NCBI RefSeq assembly: GCF_001544295.1
Contig: NZ_BCQF01000005.1
Location: forward strand, 1-64,000
Source of the DNA: Enterococcus pseudoavium NBRC 100491
Lineage (GTDB): Bacteria; Bacillota; Bacilli; Lactobacillales; Enterococcaceae
Direction: 5' to 3'
Length of the DNA: 64,000 nucleotides
Positions 37,903 to 46,257 of this stretch are shown here, in pieces (the first letter of the stretch is position 1; the number at the start of each line of letters is the position of its first letter). The translations under genes and the position numbers were made by a program. The notes below the pieces were generated by a model. It saw only the letters and a list, made by a program, of their open reading frames with translations. It was not told where the DNA came from and made no database searches.

Positions 37903-38859
37903 CTATTTTGCTAGTGAAGCTGCACCGATCACACCGGCCTCGTTGCCTAACTCTGCTAGTTTGATCTTTGTACTTTCTCGAACTTGCGGGAAAGTGAACT
38001 CTTTGAAATATTTTTCTACTCGGCTACGTAAAAATTCGCCGGCTGCCGATACGCCCCCGCCGATGACGATGGTGGATGGATTTAAGGTATTGCCTAAATT
38101 TCCACAAGCCAACCCTAGATAAAAGGTTACTTTGTCGACGACCATCAAGGCCAAATCATCATTGTTTTCTTCCGCTAACTCAAAGACATCTTTACTGGTG
38201 ATATCTTCACCGTTGTCTAAACGAGCTTTTAGCTCTGAATTACCGGCATATTCTTCAGCCATTTGACGAGCGACGCGCACAACGCCCGTTGCACTTGCGA
38301 CAGTTTCTAAACAGCCCCGCTTGCCACAGGTACACTCAAAACCATTTGGATCAACTGTTACATGACCAATCTCACCCGCACAGCCGGCAACTCCATGAAG
38401 CAACTGGCCGTTCATGACGATCCCACCGCCAACACCGGTTCCTAAGGTCATAAAAACAACATCTGATTCGTTGTCGCCAGCGCCTTTCCAGCGTTCGCCT
38501 AAAGCTGCAACATTGGCGTCGTTATCGATCGTGAATTTGATTTTTGTGCCTTTTTCAATTTCACTTTTAACTTGCTGCAACGTCGTCCAGTTCAAATTGT
38601 AGGCGCCGATGACTGTACCGGCTTCAATATCGACACTACCGGGAGTCCCCATACCAATGCCAATGAATTGTTCTGGCTGCATGCCATATAAATTTAAATG
38701 ATGATTGATTGAATCGATAATGTCCGGCACAATGTGTGAGCCATTATCTAGTACATTTGTTTCAATACTCCATTTTTGTTGGATTTCACCGGCGTCCGTC
38801 AAAATAGCAAATTTAACGGTGGTCCCGCCTAAGTCAATCCCTAATAATTTTTTATCCAC
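37903..38859 (-). CDS. glcK: Glucokinase, ROK family
   Basis: A 318-residue ATP-dependent glucokinase. GIDLGGTTVKFAIL is the phosphate-binding motif, VFMTLGTGVGGGIVMNG the substrate region, and CTCGKRGCLE the ROK zinc motif. I place the start at the GTG 38859, since AGAAGGTGA lies 6 nt upstream. The open frame to 38886 overlaps yqgQ. It is in the conserved yqgQ-glcK pair. Confidence 0.95.
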   Translation of the reverse strand: MDKKLLGIDLGGTTVKFAILTDAGEIQQKWSIETNVLDNGSHIVPDIIDSINHHLNLYGMQPEQFIGIGMGTPGSVDIEAGTVIGAYNLNWTTLQQVKSEIEKGTKIKFTIDNDANVAALGERWKGAGDNESDVVFMTLGTGVGGGIVMNGQLLHGVAGCAGEIGHVTVDPNGFECTCGKRGCLETVASATGVVRVARQMAEEYAGNSELKARLDNGEDITSKDVFELAEENNDDLALMVVDKVTFYLGLACGNLGNTLNPSTIVIGGGVSAAGEFLRSRVEKYFKEFTFPQVRESTKIKLAELGNEAGVIGAASLAK

Positions 38860-38860
38860 T

Positions 38861-39067
38861 CTAGTCACCTTCTCGACTTTCTTCAATGTGATGTTCCCGT
38901 TTTAAAATGCGCCAACCTTGCAAATAAGTATCGCGGTCAATCACACGACTCTCATATAAATTTTTCAGTTCAATCTGCATCAATTCGATATCGTAAATCC
39001 GTTTTCCAACATAAACATAAATACCGAATTGTTTTAACAGCTGCTGCACATCATATAAACTTTCCAT
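38861..39067 (-). CDS. YqgQ family protein (DUF910)
   Basis: A 68-residue protein of the YqgQ/DUF910 family. The core YDVQQLLKQFGIYVYVGKR and RDTYLQGWRILKREH are recognisable. It is a small helical protein of unknown role, regularly found just upstream of glcK and after a rhomboid gene in Bacillales and Lactobacillales. The start is ATG 39067, with a TTG directly before it and a weak site (GGGATGTGG). It overlaps the ribosome binding region of glcK. Confidence 0.9.
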   Translation of the reverse strand: MESLYDVQQLLKQFGIYVYVGKRIYDIELMQIELKNLYESRVIDRDTYLQGWRILKREHHIEESREGD

Positions 39068-39084
39068 CAAACCACATCCCTAGT

Positions 39085-39090
39085 ATTATA
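39085..39090 (-). promoter_or_regulatory. -10 element upstream of yqgQ-glcK
   Basis: A consensus TATAAT on the minus strand, 18 nt before the yqgQ start, inside a 190-nt gap that begins with the rhomboid-gene terminator. No good -35 box is seen. Confidence 0.4.
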
Positions 39091-39235
39091 CAGAAAAATA
39101 TCTTTTTTTTATAGCCCCATTTTTATTTCCCGCGACTTTTTTACGCAGCCGCCAGTCCATTCTACATTTTATAGCATTGTTTCTCTACTAGCAATTGGAA
39201 TCAGCCGGTTTCTCAAGAAATCTCGCTTGCTCCCT

Positions 39236-39262
39236 ACCAAAAAAGCGAACAATTTGTCCGCT
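39236..39262 (-). terminator. Terminator after the rhomboid gene
   Basis: The minus-strand stem AGCGGACAA / TTGTTCGCT is followed by T6. It separates yqgN-rhomboid from yqgQ-glcK. Confidence 0.7.
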
Positions 39263-39263
39263 A

Positions 39264-39932
39264 TTATTGATACAGATTAAAGTTTCTCAAACCCGCGAAA
39301 AGCAAAAGCACCGTTACAAAAATGAAGAACAAACCAGCTGTAATCCGCGCTCGTGTCGTAAAACGTTCTTGTCCGTAAGGGACAGCAACGGCCCAGCCAG
39401 CTAGGGCTCCACCAATTAGACCACCTAGATGACCCCAAATATCAATTGTTGAGTCAAACAAGCCAAAAACCAAATTCATTAAAATGAATAGGGCAAATTG
39501 ACGGGTCAAGGCCTGAATGGCCCCATTGTCTCGGTAATGTAACCCAATCACTAAAAAGGCTCCGAACAAGCCAAAGATCGCTGTGCTAGCGCCACCGGAT
39601 AAAGTTGTCGGCTGATTAAAAGCAAAACTAGCAAAATTCCCCATGATCCCGCCTAATAAATAAACCAAGGCAAAACGCCAATGACCGAAAATCGCTTCGC
39701 ATTGTTGTCCCATATAATAAAGAACCACACCGTTTAAGGCAAAGTGCATCAAGCCAAAATGAATAAACATCGGTGTAATGAAACGCCAATATTGCTCTTG
39801 CCAAATCACTGCTGGTGAAAACATGCCCAATTGATTTTCCAGCGCCAAGCTAGGGAATAAATACTGCATCAGAAAAACGATTGTATTGATTGCAAATAGC
39901 GTGTACATCACGTAAGGTTTTTCTTTTCTCAT
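39264..39932 (-). CDS. Rhomboid intramembrane serine protease (YqgP/GluP-like)
   Basis: A 222-residue six-helix membrane protease. The catalytic serine is Ser116 in GGASTAIFG (usually GxSGxxFG, so the residue after Ser is Thr here). The catalytic His168 is in WGHLGGLIGG. His58, His63 and Asn67 in the second helix match the HxxxN region. The N-terminal rhomboid-like cytosolic domain and TPR tail of B. subtilis GluP are missing. Start ATG behind GAGGTAA. Substrates unknown. Confidence 0.93.
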   Translation of the reverse strand: MRKEKPYVMYTLFAINTIVFLMQYLFPSLALENQLGMFSPAVIWQEQYWRFITPMFIHFGLMHFALNGVVLYYMGQQCEAIFGHWRFALVYLLGGIMGNFASFAFNQPTTLSGGASTAIFGLFGAFLVIGLHYRDNGAIQALTRQFALFILMNLVFGLFDSTIDIWGHLGGLIGGALAGWAVAVPYGQERFTTRARITAGLFFIFVTVLLLFAGLRNFNLYQ

Positions 39933-39971
39933 ATATTACCTCTTTCATTTATGTTTTTTCATTTCTATTAT

Positions 39972-40508
39972 CTACGCTAAAAATAGTTGTTGAATCGGCT
40001 GATCAAAAGCTTCTGCCTGCCAATCTTCCATTAACTGTTCAGCAAAGACCAAACTGCAGGTTTTCCCTTGATAATTTGCTAAATACCGGTCATAATATCC
40101 GCCGCCAAAACCGATCCGATACCCTGCCTGATTATAGACAAGCCCTGGAACAAGCAATAGATCCAATTCAGCCGGTTCAGCAAGTGCTTCGATCTCGGGT
40201 TCTTTCACACCAAATCTAGTAGTATAAAAAGGTGTGTCCGCCTCGATCCAATGAAAAACCATTTTCCCTTGAGGCAGTGATTTAGGGACCGCAACCTTTT
40301 TTCCTGCTGCTAACGCCTGTTGAATCACTGAGTCCGTGGGAAATTCAAAGGAGGTTGCCATCGTCACACCAATACTAGCGGCAGTCTGCCATACGTCACT
40401 TTTAAAAAGCTTCGTCAGAATCAGATCGACTTGTACTGACCGTTCTTCACTTTCAGCAAGCCGCTGTAGTCGCGTGATTGCCAACTGTCTAAGTTTTTGT
40501 TTTTCCAT
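39972..40508 (-). CDS. 5-formyltetrahydrofolate cyclo-ligase
   Basis: A 178-residue enzyme (YqgN/FAU1 family) that converts 5-formyl-THF to 5,10-methenyl-THF with ATP. The nucleotide-binding C-terminal motif GYRIGFGGGYYDRYL is diagnostic. The start is ATG 40508, 6 nt after AAGGTG; the frame to 40547 lacks a site. It lies upstream of the rhomboid gene, as in B. subtilis. Confidence 0.95.
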   Translation of the reverse strand: MEKQKLRQLAITRLQRLAESEERSVQVDLILTKLFKSDVWQTAASIGVTMATSFEFPTDSVIQQALAAGKKVAVPKSLPQGKMVFHWIEADTPFYTTRFGVKEPEIEALAEPAELDLLLVPGLVYNQAGYRIGFGGGYYDRYLANYQGKTCSLVFAEQLMEDWQAEAFDQPIQQLFLA

Positions 40509-40565
40509 TTCAAACACCTTCTTATCTAGAAATACTAACAAAATCACAGCAAAATAAAAAGAGGA

Positions 40566-41561
40566 TTACTCCCCTTTAATGAAATCACTAGAAATTTGGC
40601 GCGCGATTGCTAAGCCAGCGATCGCATTCAGATGCAGGTGATCACCACTGTCGAACTGCGGCGCTAAATAACCGACTGGTCCTTCCACGATGGTTGAAAA
40701 ATCCCACACGTTAGAATAACTTTCAAGCAGCCACTGATTGATTTTTTGCCGCAAAGCTTCTTTTGCCAGATCCATTCCCGGATATCCTAGACAAGGTGTC
40801 AAGGTACACAACTGATAACTTGCTTGCTGATCTTCACACAGAGCAACCAAACGTTTAATGGTCATTTGAAACTTTTCTAAGGTCAATTCGCCATTGATCA
40901 AGTCATTGATCCCTAAAAATAAGATAACTTGGCTGACTTGTTTATGACTGGCAAAACAATCCGTTAACCGGCGCAAGCCATCATAGCCATAAAAAAAGTT
41001 TTGACTCTCGCTAGTCGGCCGATCACTGCCGGATTTAAGCAAGCAACTGCCATTGATTCCTTGATTGACTACATAAATCCCAGCTTTACGTAGCTTACTC
41101 TGTAACGGTGCCGTCCATGTCGCGCCTTCCGTGAGGGAATCGCCTAGCGCAACCACACAGTTACCCGTCGTTTCAGCCTCAACCGCTAATAGTCCCGAAC
41201 AAAAAGTGCCTTTGCGATCGCCGGCCAAAAAATCAGCATCATGATACGCAAAACCACTTTCAAGTGGCTCAGCCTGATAACCAAGCTGCCACTTGCGCAC
41301 ACCTGGATCAACTACTATGGGCTCCGTTCTAAGCAGCTCGCCTGGCGATAGCGTAAAATCGGCCAACGGCTGTTTGTAGTCACCAACTTTGATCCAGACT
41401 TTTTGAATCGTTTGAACCTGACAACCATACTGGTTGGCAAATACGAGCCGAATTTTTTCAACGCCGGTAAAACTACGCAAATTGACTTGAATCGTCCCCG
41501 CTGAAGAACTAGCCGTTGCGATTCCACGCTGCGCATGACTCCAGATCGTCGTCCAACTCAT
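40566..41561 (-). CDS. SGNH/GDSL-type hydrolase
   Basis: A 331-residue hydrolase. An N-terminal beta-rich domain (about 1-130) precedes the SGNH core with VVALGDSLTEG (block I, nucleophile Ser), LFLGINDLINGE (block III, Asn) and SGDHLHLNAIAG (block V, Asp/His). There is no signal peptide, so it is probably cytosolic. Such enzymes deacylate esters, including sugar acetates. It follows the siderophore permease genes by 21 nt. Joint transcription suggests, but does not prove, a role in cleaving an imported siderophore ester. Confidence 0.88.
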   Translation of the reverse strand: MSWTTIWSHAQRGIATASSSAGTIQVNLRSFTGVEKIRLVFANQYGCQVQTIQKVWIKVGDYKQPLADFTLSPGELLRTEPIVVDPGVRKWQLGYQAEPLESGFAYHDADFLAGDRKGTFCSGLLAVEAETTGNCVVALGDSLTEGATWTAPLQSKLRKAGIYVVNQGINGSCLLKSGSDRPTSESQNFFYGYDGLRRLTDCFASHKQVSQVILFLGINDLINGELTLEKFQMTIKRLVALCEDQQASYQLCTLTPCLGYPGMDLAKEALRQKINQWLLESYSNVWDFSTIVEGPVGYLAPQFDSGDHLHLNAIAGLAIARQISSDFIKGE

Positions 41562-41582
41562 CTAAACACCTCCCATTTTGGC

Positions 41583-42563
41583 TTAATTTCGCTTCACTAG
41601 CTGAAAAATAAAATACGGTGCTCCGACTAACGAGACAATAATCCCGGCTGCCATCTCACCACTCGGTAGAACCACTCGCGCCAAAATATCACTGAATAAT
41701 AACAACAAACCGCCAATTAAGGCACTCATCACTAGTGTTTGATTATTTTTCCGGCCTGTCAATTGCTGGGCGATATGTGGTGCAATCAAACCAATAAAAC
41801 TGATGCTACCAGCAATCGAAACACTCACTGCCGCCAAGCAAACGGCACAGACTAAGAAGAATAATTGTGTCCGTTTCAGCTTTACGCCCAAACCGACCGC
41901 GATCTCATCACCAAGCTCTAGAACTTCTAGTGACCGCCCCCGTAGTAAGACCAGCGGAAGCAGACCAACAATCCACGGCAATAATAACCAAACATGTTGC
42001 CAAGTGGTCCCCCAGATTGTTCCGGCTAGCCATGCTGTTACAAATTGATAATTATCCTTTGAAACACGAATCGTACCAATCAAAGTCAACGCGGAAATCC
42101 CGGCATTGACCGCCACACCGGCTAGCAGTAAGCGATTGGGGGTAATCCGCTCTGACTGACGGCCAAAATAGTAGACCAACATGGCAGCCATAAAACTACC
42201 GACACAAGCGATCAATGGTAAATACCAGCTATTTTCACCTCTGGCAAAAAAACCTAAGTAAATTAAAACCGTCAGGCCCGCCCCCGCATTGATCCCTAGA
42301 ATCCCCGGATCGGCTAGATCATTATGGGTAATTGACTGAAATAAATAACCCGATACCGCCAAGCCCATCCCAGCTAAGAGCGACACTAACAGACGGGGAA
42401 AGCGAAAATCAAGTACGATCAATTGGTGGCTCGTGCTCGCCGTCTTTTGAAAGACCTGCAACAGTTCCTTCAATGATAAGGGAATGGTCCCCACAGTTAA
42501 ACTAAGTAAAATCCCGATAACCAAAAAGAAAAGCAGACTTAACCAACCGATTCTTTTTTTCAT
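41583..42563 (-). CDS. FecCD-family iron-siderophore ABC permease (second subunit)
   Basis: A 326-residue membrane permease of the BtuC/FecCD family with about nine to ten helices. GINAGAGLTVLI and GSISFIGLIAPHIAQQLTG are the conserved ATPase-coupling segments. It overlaps the preceding permease by 4 nt (ATGA-type coupling). Together with its partner it forms the heterodimeric channel. Confidence 0.93.
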   Translation of the reverse strand: MKKRIGWLSLLFFLVIGILLSLTVGTIPLSLKELLQVFQKTASTSHQLIVLDFRFPRLLVSLLAGMGLAVSGYLFQSITHNDLADPGILGINAGAGLTVLIYLGFFARGENSWYLPLIACVGSFMAAMLVYYFGRQSERITPNRLLLAGVAVNAGISALTLIGTIRVSKDNYQFVTAWLAGTIWGTTWQHVWLLLPWIVGLLPLVLLRGRSLEVLELGDEIAVGLGVKLKRTQLFFLVCAVCLAAVSVSIAGSISFIGLIAPHIAQQLTGRKNNQTLVMSALIGGLLLLFSDILARVVLPSGEMAAGIIVSLVGAPYFIFQLVKRN

Positions 42564-43543
42564 ATGCTTCCCTTCCTAATTTGTAAAAGTAAAAACGGAA
42601 CCCCAATGATGGTAATAATGACACCAGTCGGAGTTTCTAATGGCGGAGCAACCAAGCGTGAAGCGACATCTGCTGTCACAAAAAAGAAAGCCCCCAAAAG
42701 ACCGGATGCCGGAATTACATAGCGATAATCATGGCCCACAAAAAAACGGACGACATGGGGAACCATTAAACCAATAAAACTAATCGTCCCTACTAGCGCG
42801 ACCGAACTTCCAGCTAGCAATAAAACCAACAGCATACTTAAACGGCGAATCCGTCCTGGTTTTTTGCCCAATGAAATCGCCGCCTCATCCCCGATACTCA
42901 ACAAAGTAACTTGGGGACTGATCAAACAAGAACCCAGCACTCCGGATAAAATCAAAGGGAACACCACTTGTAATTGCTGCCAAGAAATATTAGCTGTCCC
43001 ACCGACAAACCAAAAAGTCAGATCTTGATTTAAATCGAAAAGTAAACTGATACTTTGGCTAACAGCGGTGAAAAAGGAACTCAATGCTGCTCCCAGCAAA
43101 ACGATTCGGACGGGCGACAATCCGAAAGAAACGCGCTTAGAAACTAAATAAATCAACAAAATCGAAACCGAAGCGCCCAAAAAAGAACCTAGGATCCCTA
43201 ACAACGGTGAAGGATTGGCACTCACAGCAAATACCAGTGCCAACCCTAAGCCGGCACCTGAATTAATCCCTAGAAGCCCCGAATCGGCGATAGGGTTAGC
43301 AGTAATTCCTTGGATCAATGCTCCGGCAATCGCAAAACCCGCTCCCACCAAAATAGCCCCCAGCATCCGCGGCAAGCGCAAATAACGAACCAACTGTGCT
43401 CCTTGCTTGCTCGGTTCAGCATGCAGCAGAGCTTGGATCACATCGGACCATTTACTTGTGACTGCCCCATAGCGTAGAGATAAAAACATGACGAAAAGCA
43501 ATAAGAGCAGCACAATCGGAAAGAACCATTTTCGTTTAGTCAT
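42560..43543 (-). CDS. FecCD-family iron-siderophore ABC permease (first subunit)
   Basis: A 327-residue permease with GINSGAGLGLALVF and GTISFIGLMVPHVVRFFVG. About nine to ten membrane helices. It overlaps both neighbours by 4 nt, as expected for stoichiometric ABC subunits. Substrate inferred as a ferric siderophore or haem-type chelate from family and from Fur-like sites upstream. Confidence 0.93.
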   Translation of the reverse strand: MTKRKWFFPIVLLLLLFVMFLSLRYGAVTSKWSDVIQALLHAEPSKQGAQLVRYLRLPRMLGAILVGAGFAIAGALIQGITANPIADSGLLGINSGAGLGLALVFAVSANPSPLLGILGSFLGASVSILLIYLVSKRVSFGLSPVRIVLLGAALSSFFTAVSQSISLLFDLNQDLTFWFVGGTANISWQQLQVVFPLILSGVLGSCLISPQVTLLSIGDEAAISLGKKPGRIRRLSMLLVLLLAGSSVALVGTISFIGLMVPHVVRFFVGHDYRYVIPASGLLGAFFFVTADVASRLVAPPLETPTGVIITIIGVPFLLLQIRKGSI

Positions 43544-44331
43544 GCCTGCTCCTTTACTAGATCGTAAGCAATCACGATTGGTTTATCACTATTGGGCAGC
43601 GTCGCAAAGGTGGCTTGAATATCGAAAAGATTCAATAATTTCTCAGCCGTAAAGATTTCTTTGGGGGTGCCTTGAAAGATTAGCTGCCCTTTTTTCATTC
43701 CTAATAAATAATCAGAAAAGCGCGATGCATGATTCAAATCATGGATCGTCATTAAAATCGTTTTCCCCTGCCGATTGATCGCTTGTAGTAATTCTAAAAT
43801 CTCTAACTGATGCGCAGGATCTAAAAAAGTAATCGGCTCATCTAAAATCAGGATATCGGTATCTTGCGCCAAGGCCATTGCAATCCAGACGCGCTGTTGC
43901 TGACCGCCTGACAACGTCAGCAAGGTCCGCTCTTTCAATTTTTGCAAATTGGTCGCTTCTAAAGCCCAGTCGATCAATTGATGATCATGCTCTTTCAACC
44001 CCGAAAATCCCTTTTGATAGGGAAAGCGACCATAGGCCACGATCTCTTCGACCGTCAAGCCACTCGTTTGGTTACTAGTTTGCGATAAGGAAGCAATCTT
44101 CTGAGCAACGACTTTTGTATCTAGGCGTTGAATATTTTCACCATCAATAAAAACTTCTCCTTTAGCCGGCTCTAAAATTCGTGCTAACCCTTTTAGAAAA
44201 GTTGATTTTCCACTACCGTTGGGACCTACCAAACTAGTGATCTGTCCTTTAGGAATTTCGACTGTAATATCGTTTACAACAATTTTTTTTTCGTATCCGA
44301 TTGAAAGATCTGTTGTCTTTAATTTTGTCAT
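43540..44331 (-). CDS. Iron-siderophore ABC transporter ATPase (FecE/FhuC-like)
   Basis: A 263-residue ATPase with Walker A GPNGSGKST (36-44), signature [10 protein letters not shown], Walker B DILILDEP and a C-terminal switch His (MTIHDLNHA). First gene of ATPase-permease-permease, divergent from the binding lipoprotein gene. The start ATG is preceded by GAGGAAG. Confidence 0.94.
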   Translation of the reverse strand: MTKLKTTDLSIGYEKKIVVNDITVEIPKGQITSLVGPNGSGKSTFLKGLARILEPAKGEVFIDGENIQRLDTKVVAQKIASLSQTSNQTSGLTVEEIVAYGRFPYQKGFSGLKEHDHQLIDWALEATNLQKLKERTLLTLSGGQQQRVWIAMALAQDTDILILDEPITFLDPAHQLEILELLQAINRQGKTILMTIHDLNHASRFSDYLLGMKKGQLIFQGTPKEIFTAEKLLNLFDIQATFATLPNSDKPIVIAYDLVKEQA

Positions 44332-44349
44332 TGATCTTCCTCATTTCTC

Positions 44350-44364
44350 TGATAATCGTTCTCA
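44350..44364. promoter_or_regulatory. Fur-box-like site over the ATPase-operon start point
   Basis: TGATAATCGTTCTCA matches 12 of 14 informative positions of the 7-1-7 Fur consensus TGATAATnATTATCA. It lies immediately downstream of the minus-strand -10 at 44365-44370. Confidence 0.6.
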
Positions 44365-44393
44365 ATTATCACCTTATTTTCCAGTAACGTCAA
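44365..44393 (-). promoter_or_regulatory. Promoter of the siderophore ATPase-permease operon
   Basis: Minus strand: TTGACG (44388-44393), a 17-nt spacer, GATAAT (44365-44370). Confidence 0.7.
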
Positions 44394-44418
44394 CCCGTCA
44401 GCCAAAGAAAAAACGTTA

Positions 44419-44447
44419 TTGACAGTCTGCCAGCTTTCATTGATAAT
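44419..44447 (+). promoter_or_regulatory. Promoter of the siderophore-binding lipoprotein gene
   Basis: TTGACA (44419-44424), a 17-nt spacer, GATAAT (44442-44447). Confidence 0.75.
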
Positions 44448-44474
44448 ATTAATTGAGAATATTTCTCAATTAAT
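44448..44474. promoter_or_regulatory. Palindromic Fur-box-like operator of the lipoprotein gene
   Basis: Twelve-bp arms ATTAATTGAGAA / TTCTCAATTAAT around TAT. Its centre TGAGAATATTTCTCA (44454-44468) matches 11 of 14 positions of the 7-1-7 Fur consensus. It covers the predicted start point. Confidence 0.6.
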
Positions 44475-44491
44475 CTCGAAGGAGTTTTTTT

Positions 44492-45418
44492 ATGATAAAA
44501 AGAATGCTTTTAGCAACCGCTTCACTCTTAGCCATCGTCAGCCTCGCTGCCTGTGGATCAAGCAGTGAAAGTCAAGATACAACTAGCGCCACTCGGACCT
44601 TGACCGACGCGCAAGATCACAAGGTCGAGATTCCTAAAAAACCTAAACGAATCATCGCTTCTTACTTGGAGGATTATTTAGTTGCTTTAGATGAAAAACC
44701 CGTTGCCCAATGGACCGTGGGTGAAGGAAAAATCCAACACTATTTACAAAAAGACTTAAAAGATATTCCAACGATCAATTATGACTTACCCTACGAAGAT
44801 GTTTTAAAATTCGAACCGGATCTGTTATTGATTGGTTCAAACGGCACCCTGGAAGGCGGAAAGTATCAAGAATATGCCAAAATCGCCCCAACTTATGTCG
44901 TTAAAAACGGTGATAAGGTTACTTGGCGTGACCAATTAGAAGATATCGGAAAAGTTTTTGGTAAAGAAGCTAAAGCCAAAGAAGTCGAAAAAGACTACGA
45001 TCAATTGGTCGATCAAACCAAAAAAGACTTGAAAGATAAAATTGAAGGCAAATCAGCAGCTGTTTTGTGGGTAACCAACAACTCCGCTTTTATGGTAGCC
45101 GACAATCGCGCAAGCGGTCAATTACTCTATCATGAGCTGGGTTTTGAAGTCCCTGAATTAACGAAAACAATCAGCGAAAAAGCAACAGCCGATTTCTCAC
45201 CCGTTTCTTTAGAAAGTCTTTCACAGCTAGATGCCGACTATCTTTTCTTAGTCAACAGCGACTCAGGAGCAGCGATGTTTAAGGACCCTTTATGGAACAA
45301 TCTGCCCGCTGTAAAAAATCAGCAGTTGTTTGAATTTGACGGTACTTCGAGCTGGCTATACAATGGACCGATTGCTTATACCAAAATGGTCGAAAATATT
45401 CGCACTGTCTTAAACTAA
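44492..45418 (+). CDS. Iron-siderophore-binding lipoprotein (FecB/FhuD-like)
   Basis: A 308-residue substrate-binding lipoprotein. The signal peptide ends at lipobox LAAC with the lipidated Cys21, followed by a Ser/Thr linker. A class III binding-protein fold of the FecB/TroA family follows (VEIPKKPKRIIASYLEDYLVAL, then FEPDLLLIGS). It captures a ferric siderophore at the cell surface and passes it to the divergent permease-ATPase complex. Start ATG behind AAGGAG. Confidence 0.94.
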   Translation: MIKRMLLATASLLAIVSLAACGSSSESQDTTSATRTLTDAQDHKVEIPKKPKRIIASYLEDYLVALDEKPVAQWTVGEGKIQHYLQKDLKDIPTINYDLPYEDVLKFEPDLLLIGSNGTLEGGKYQEYAKIAPTYVVKNGDKVTWRDQLEDIGKVFGKEAKAKEVEKDYDQLVDQTKKDLKDKIEGKSAAVLWVTNNSAFMVADNRASGQLLYHELGFEVPELTKTISEKATADFSPVSLESLSQLDADYLFLVNSDSGAAMFKDPLWNNLPAVKNQQLFEFDGTSSWLYNGPIAYTKMVENIRTVLN

Positions 45419-45453
45419 GCATCGATCGCTGATGAATATTTAAGCTTTTTAGC

Positions 45454-45520
45454 AAAAATGCTATCTGATCTGAAGCAACTTCCAATGAAGCTGCTCCAAT
45501 CAGATAGCATTTATTTTTTT
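45454..45520. terminator. Bidirectional terminator
   Basis: TGCTATCTGAT (45459-45469) pairs with ATCAGATAGCA (45499-45509), with a smaller inner hairpin (GAAGC...GCTTC-like). T-rich tracts lie on both sides. It serves the lipoprotein gene and the convergent membrane protein gene. Confidence 0.8.
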
Positions 45521-46257
45521 CGCCGACTGGCTCGAGTCGTGCCTGTTGATGCCGACTTATTAGTCTCTTCTTTAGCCAAAAATTTCAAGCGATATGGTTC
45601 GTGGTAACGTACCCCATCCTTAACAAAATCACCGCCGACAATGAACAAACCAATCGGCCACAAAGGCTCCGTCTGCTGGATCGTACCAATGGCCTCTAAA
45701 TCATGATAGTTTTTACCAATCTGTAGTTGATAAGTGTTGTCCGTTAGTTGTTTTACGTAATAATAAGGATACAGTGTCTGTTCTTCGATTAAAAAACCTT
45801 CAGCTTGCGTCAAATCACGGGTCATAAGTTCGCCAGCATCAATCAGGCTTTGGATATTCTCCGCTAGTTTCAGCTGATAGTCCTCAACAAAATCAACCGT
45901 GACCTCTTGAGCCTGCTTAAACAGTTGTTTCTTTTTCGGTTGTTCACTTTGGATATTAAAAGCATCGTCTGGCAAATATTTAACAAATAATTGGGTGATA
46001 TCCCCTTTTAAATTCTTATCAAGAAAGTAATAAGAAAAATTCAATATAATGAAATAGACCAATCCGATAAAAACCAAACCATAAAGAATCAATTGCAGAT
46101 AATTTTGATTCAGCCACAAGCCATAAATAATCCGTAAAATATAAACCGTCGGAATGATACTTAATAAGGTGTAGGCCCGGTTTGAATATTTAGGACTGAT
46201 ATCTAAGAAACCTAAAAATTTATTCAAGCCATTGATAATATCTAACAATATGGTCAT
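45511..46257 (-). CDS. Membrane protein of unknown function (DUF6681-like)
   Basis: A 248-residue protein with two to three N-terminal membrane helices (about 25-45 and 53-80) and a hydrophilic C-terminal domain of about 160 residues that ends in a basic, Ser/Thr-rich tail. From memory it resembles the DUF6681 family of Lactobacillales, which has no known function. The start ATG overlaps the stop of the upstream anchored protein gene by 4 nt, so the two are co-translated and may act together. Confidence 0.75.
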   Translation of the reverse strand: MTILLDIINGLNKFLGFLDISPKYSNRAYTLLSIIPTVYILRIIYGLWLNQNYLQLILYGLVFIGLVYFIILNFSYYFLDKNLKGDITQLFVKYLPDDAFNIQSEQPKKKQLFKQAQEVTVDFVEDYQLKLAENIQSLIDAGELMTRDLTQAEGFLIEEQTLYPYYYVKQLTDNTYQLQIGKNYHDLEAIGTIQQTEPLWPIGLFIVGGDFVKDGVRYHEPYRLKFLAKEETNKSASTGTTRASRRKK

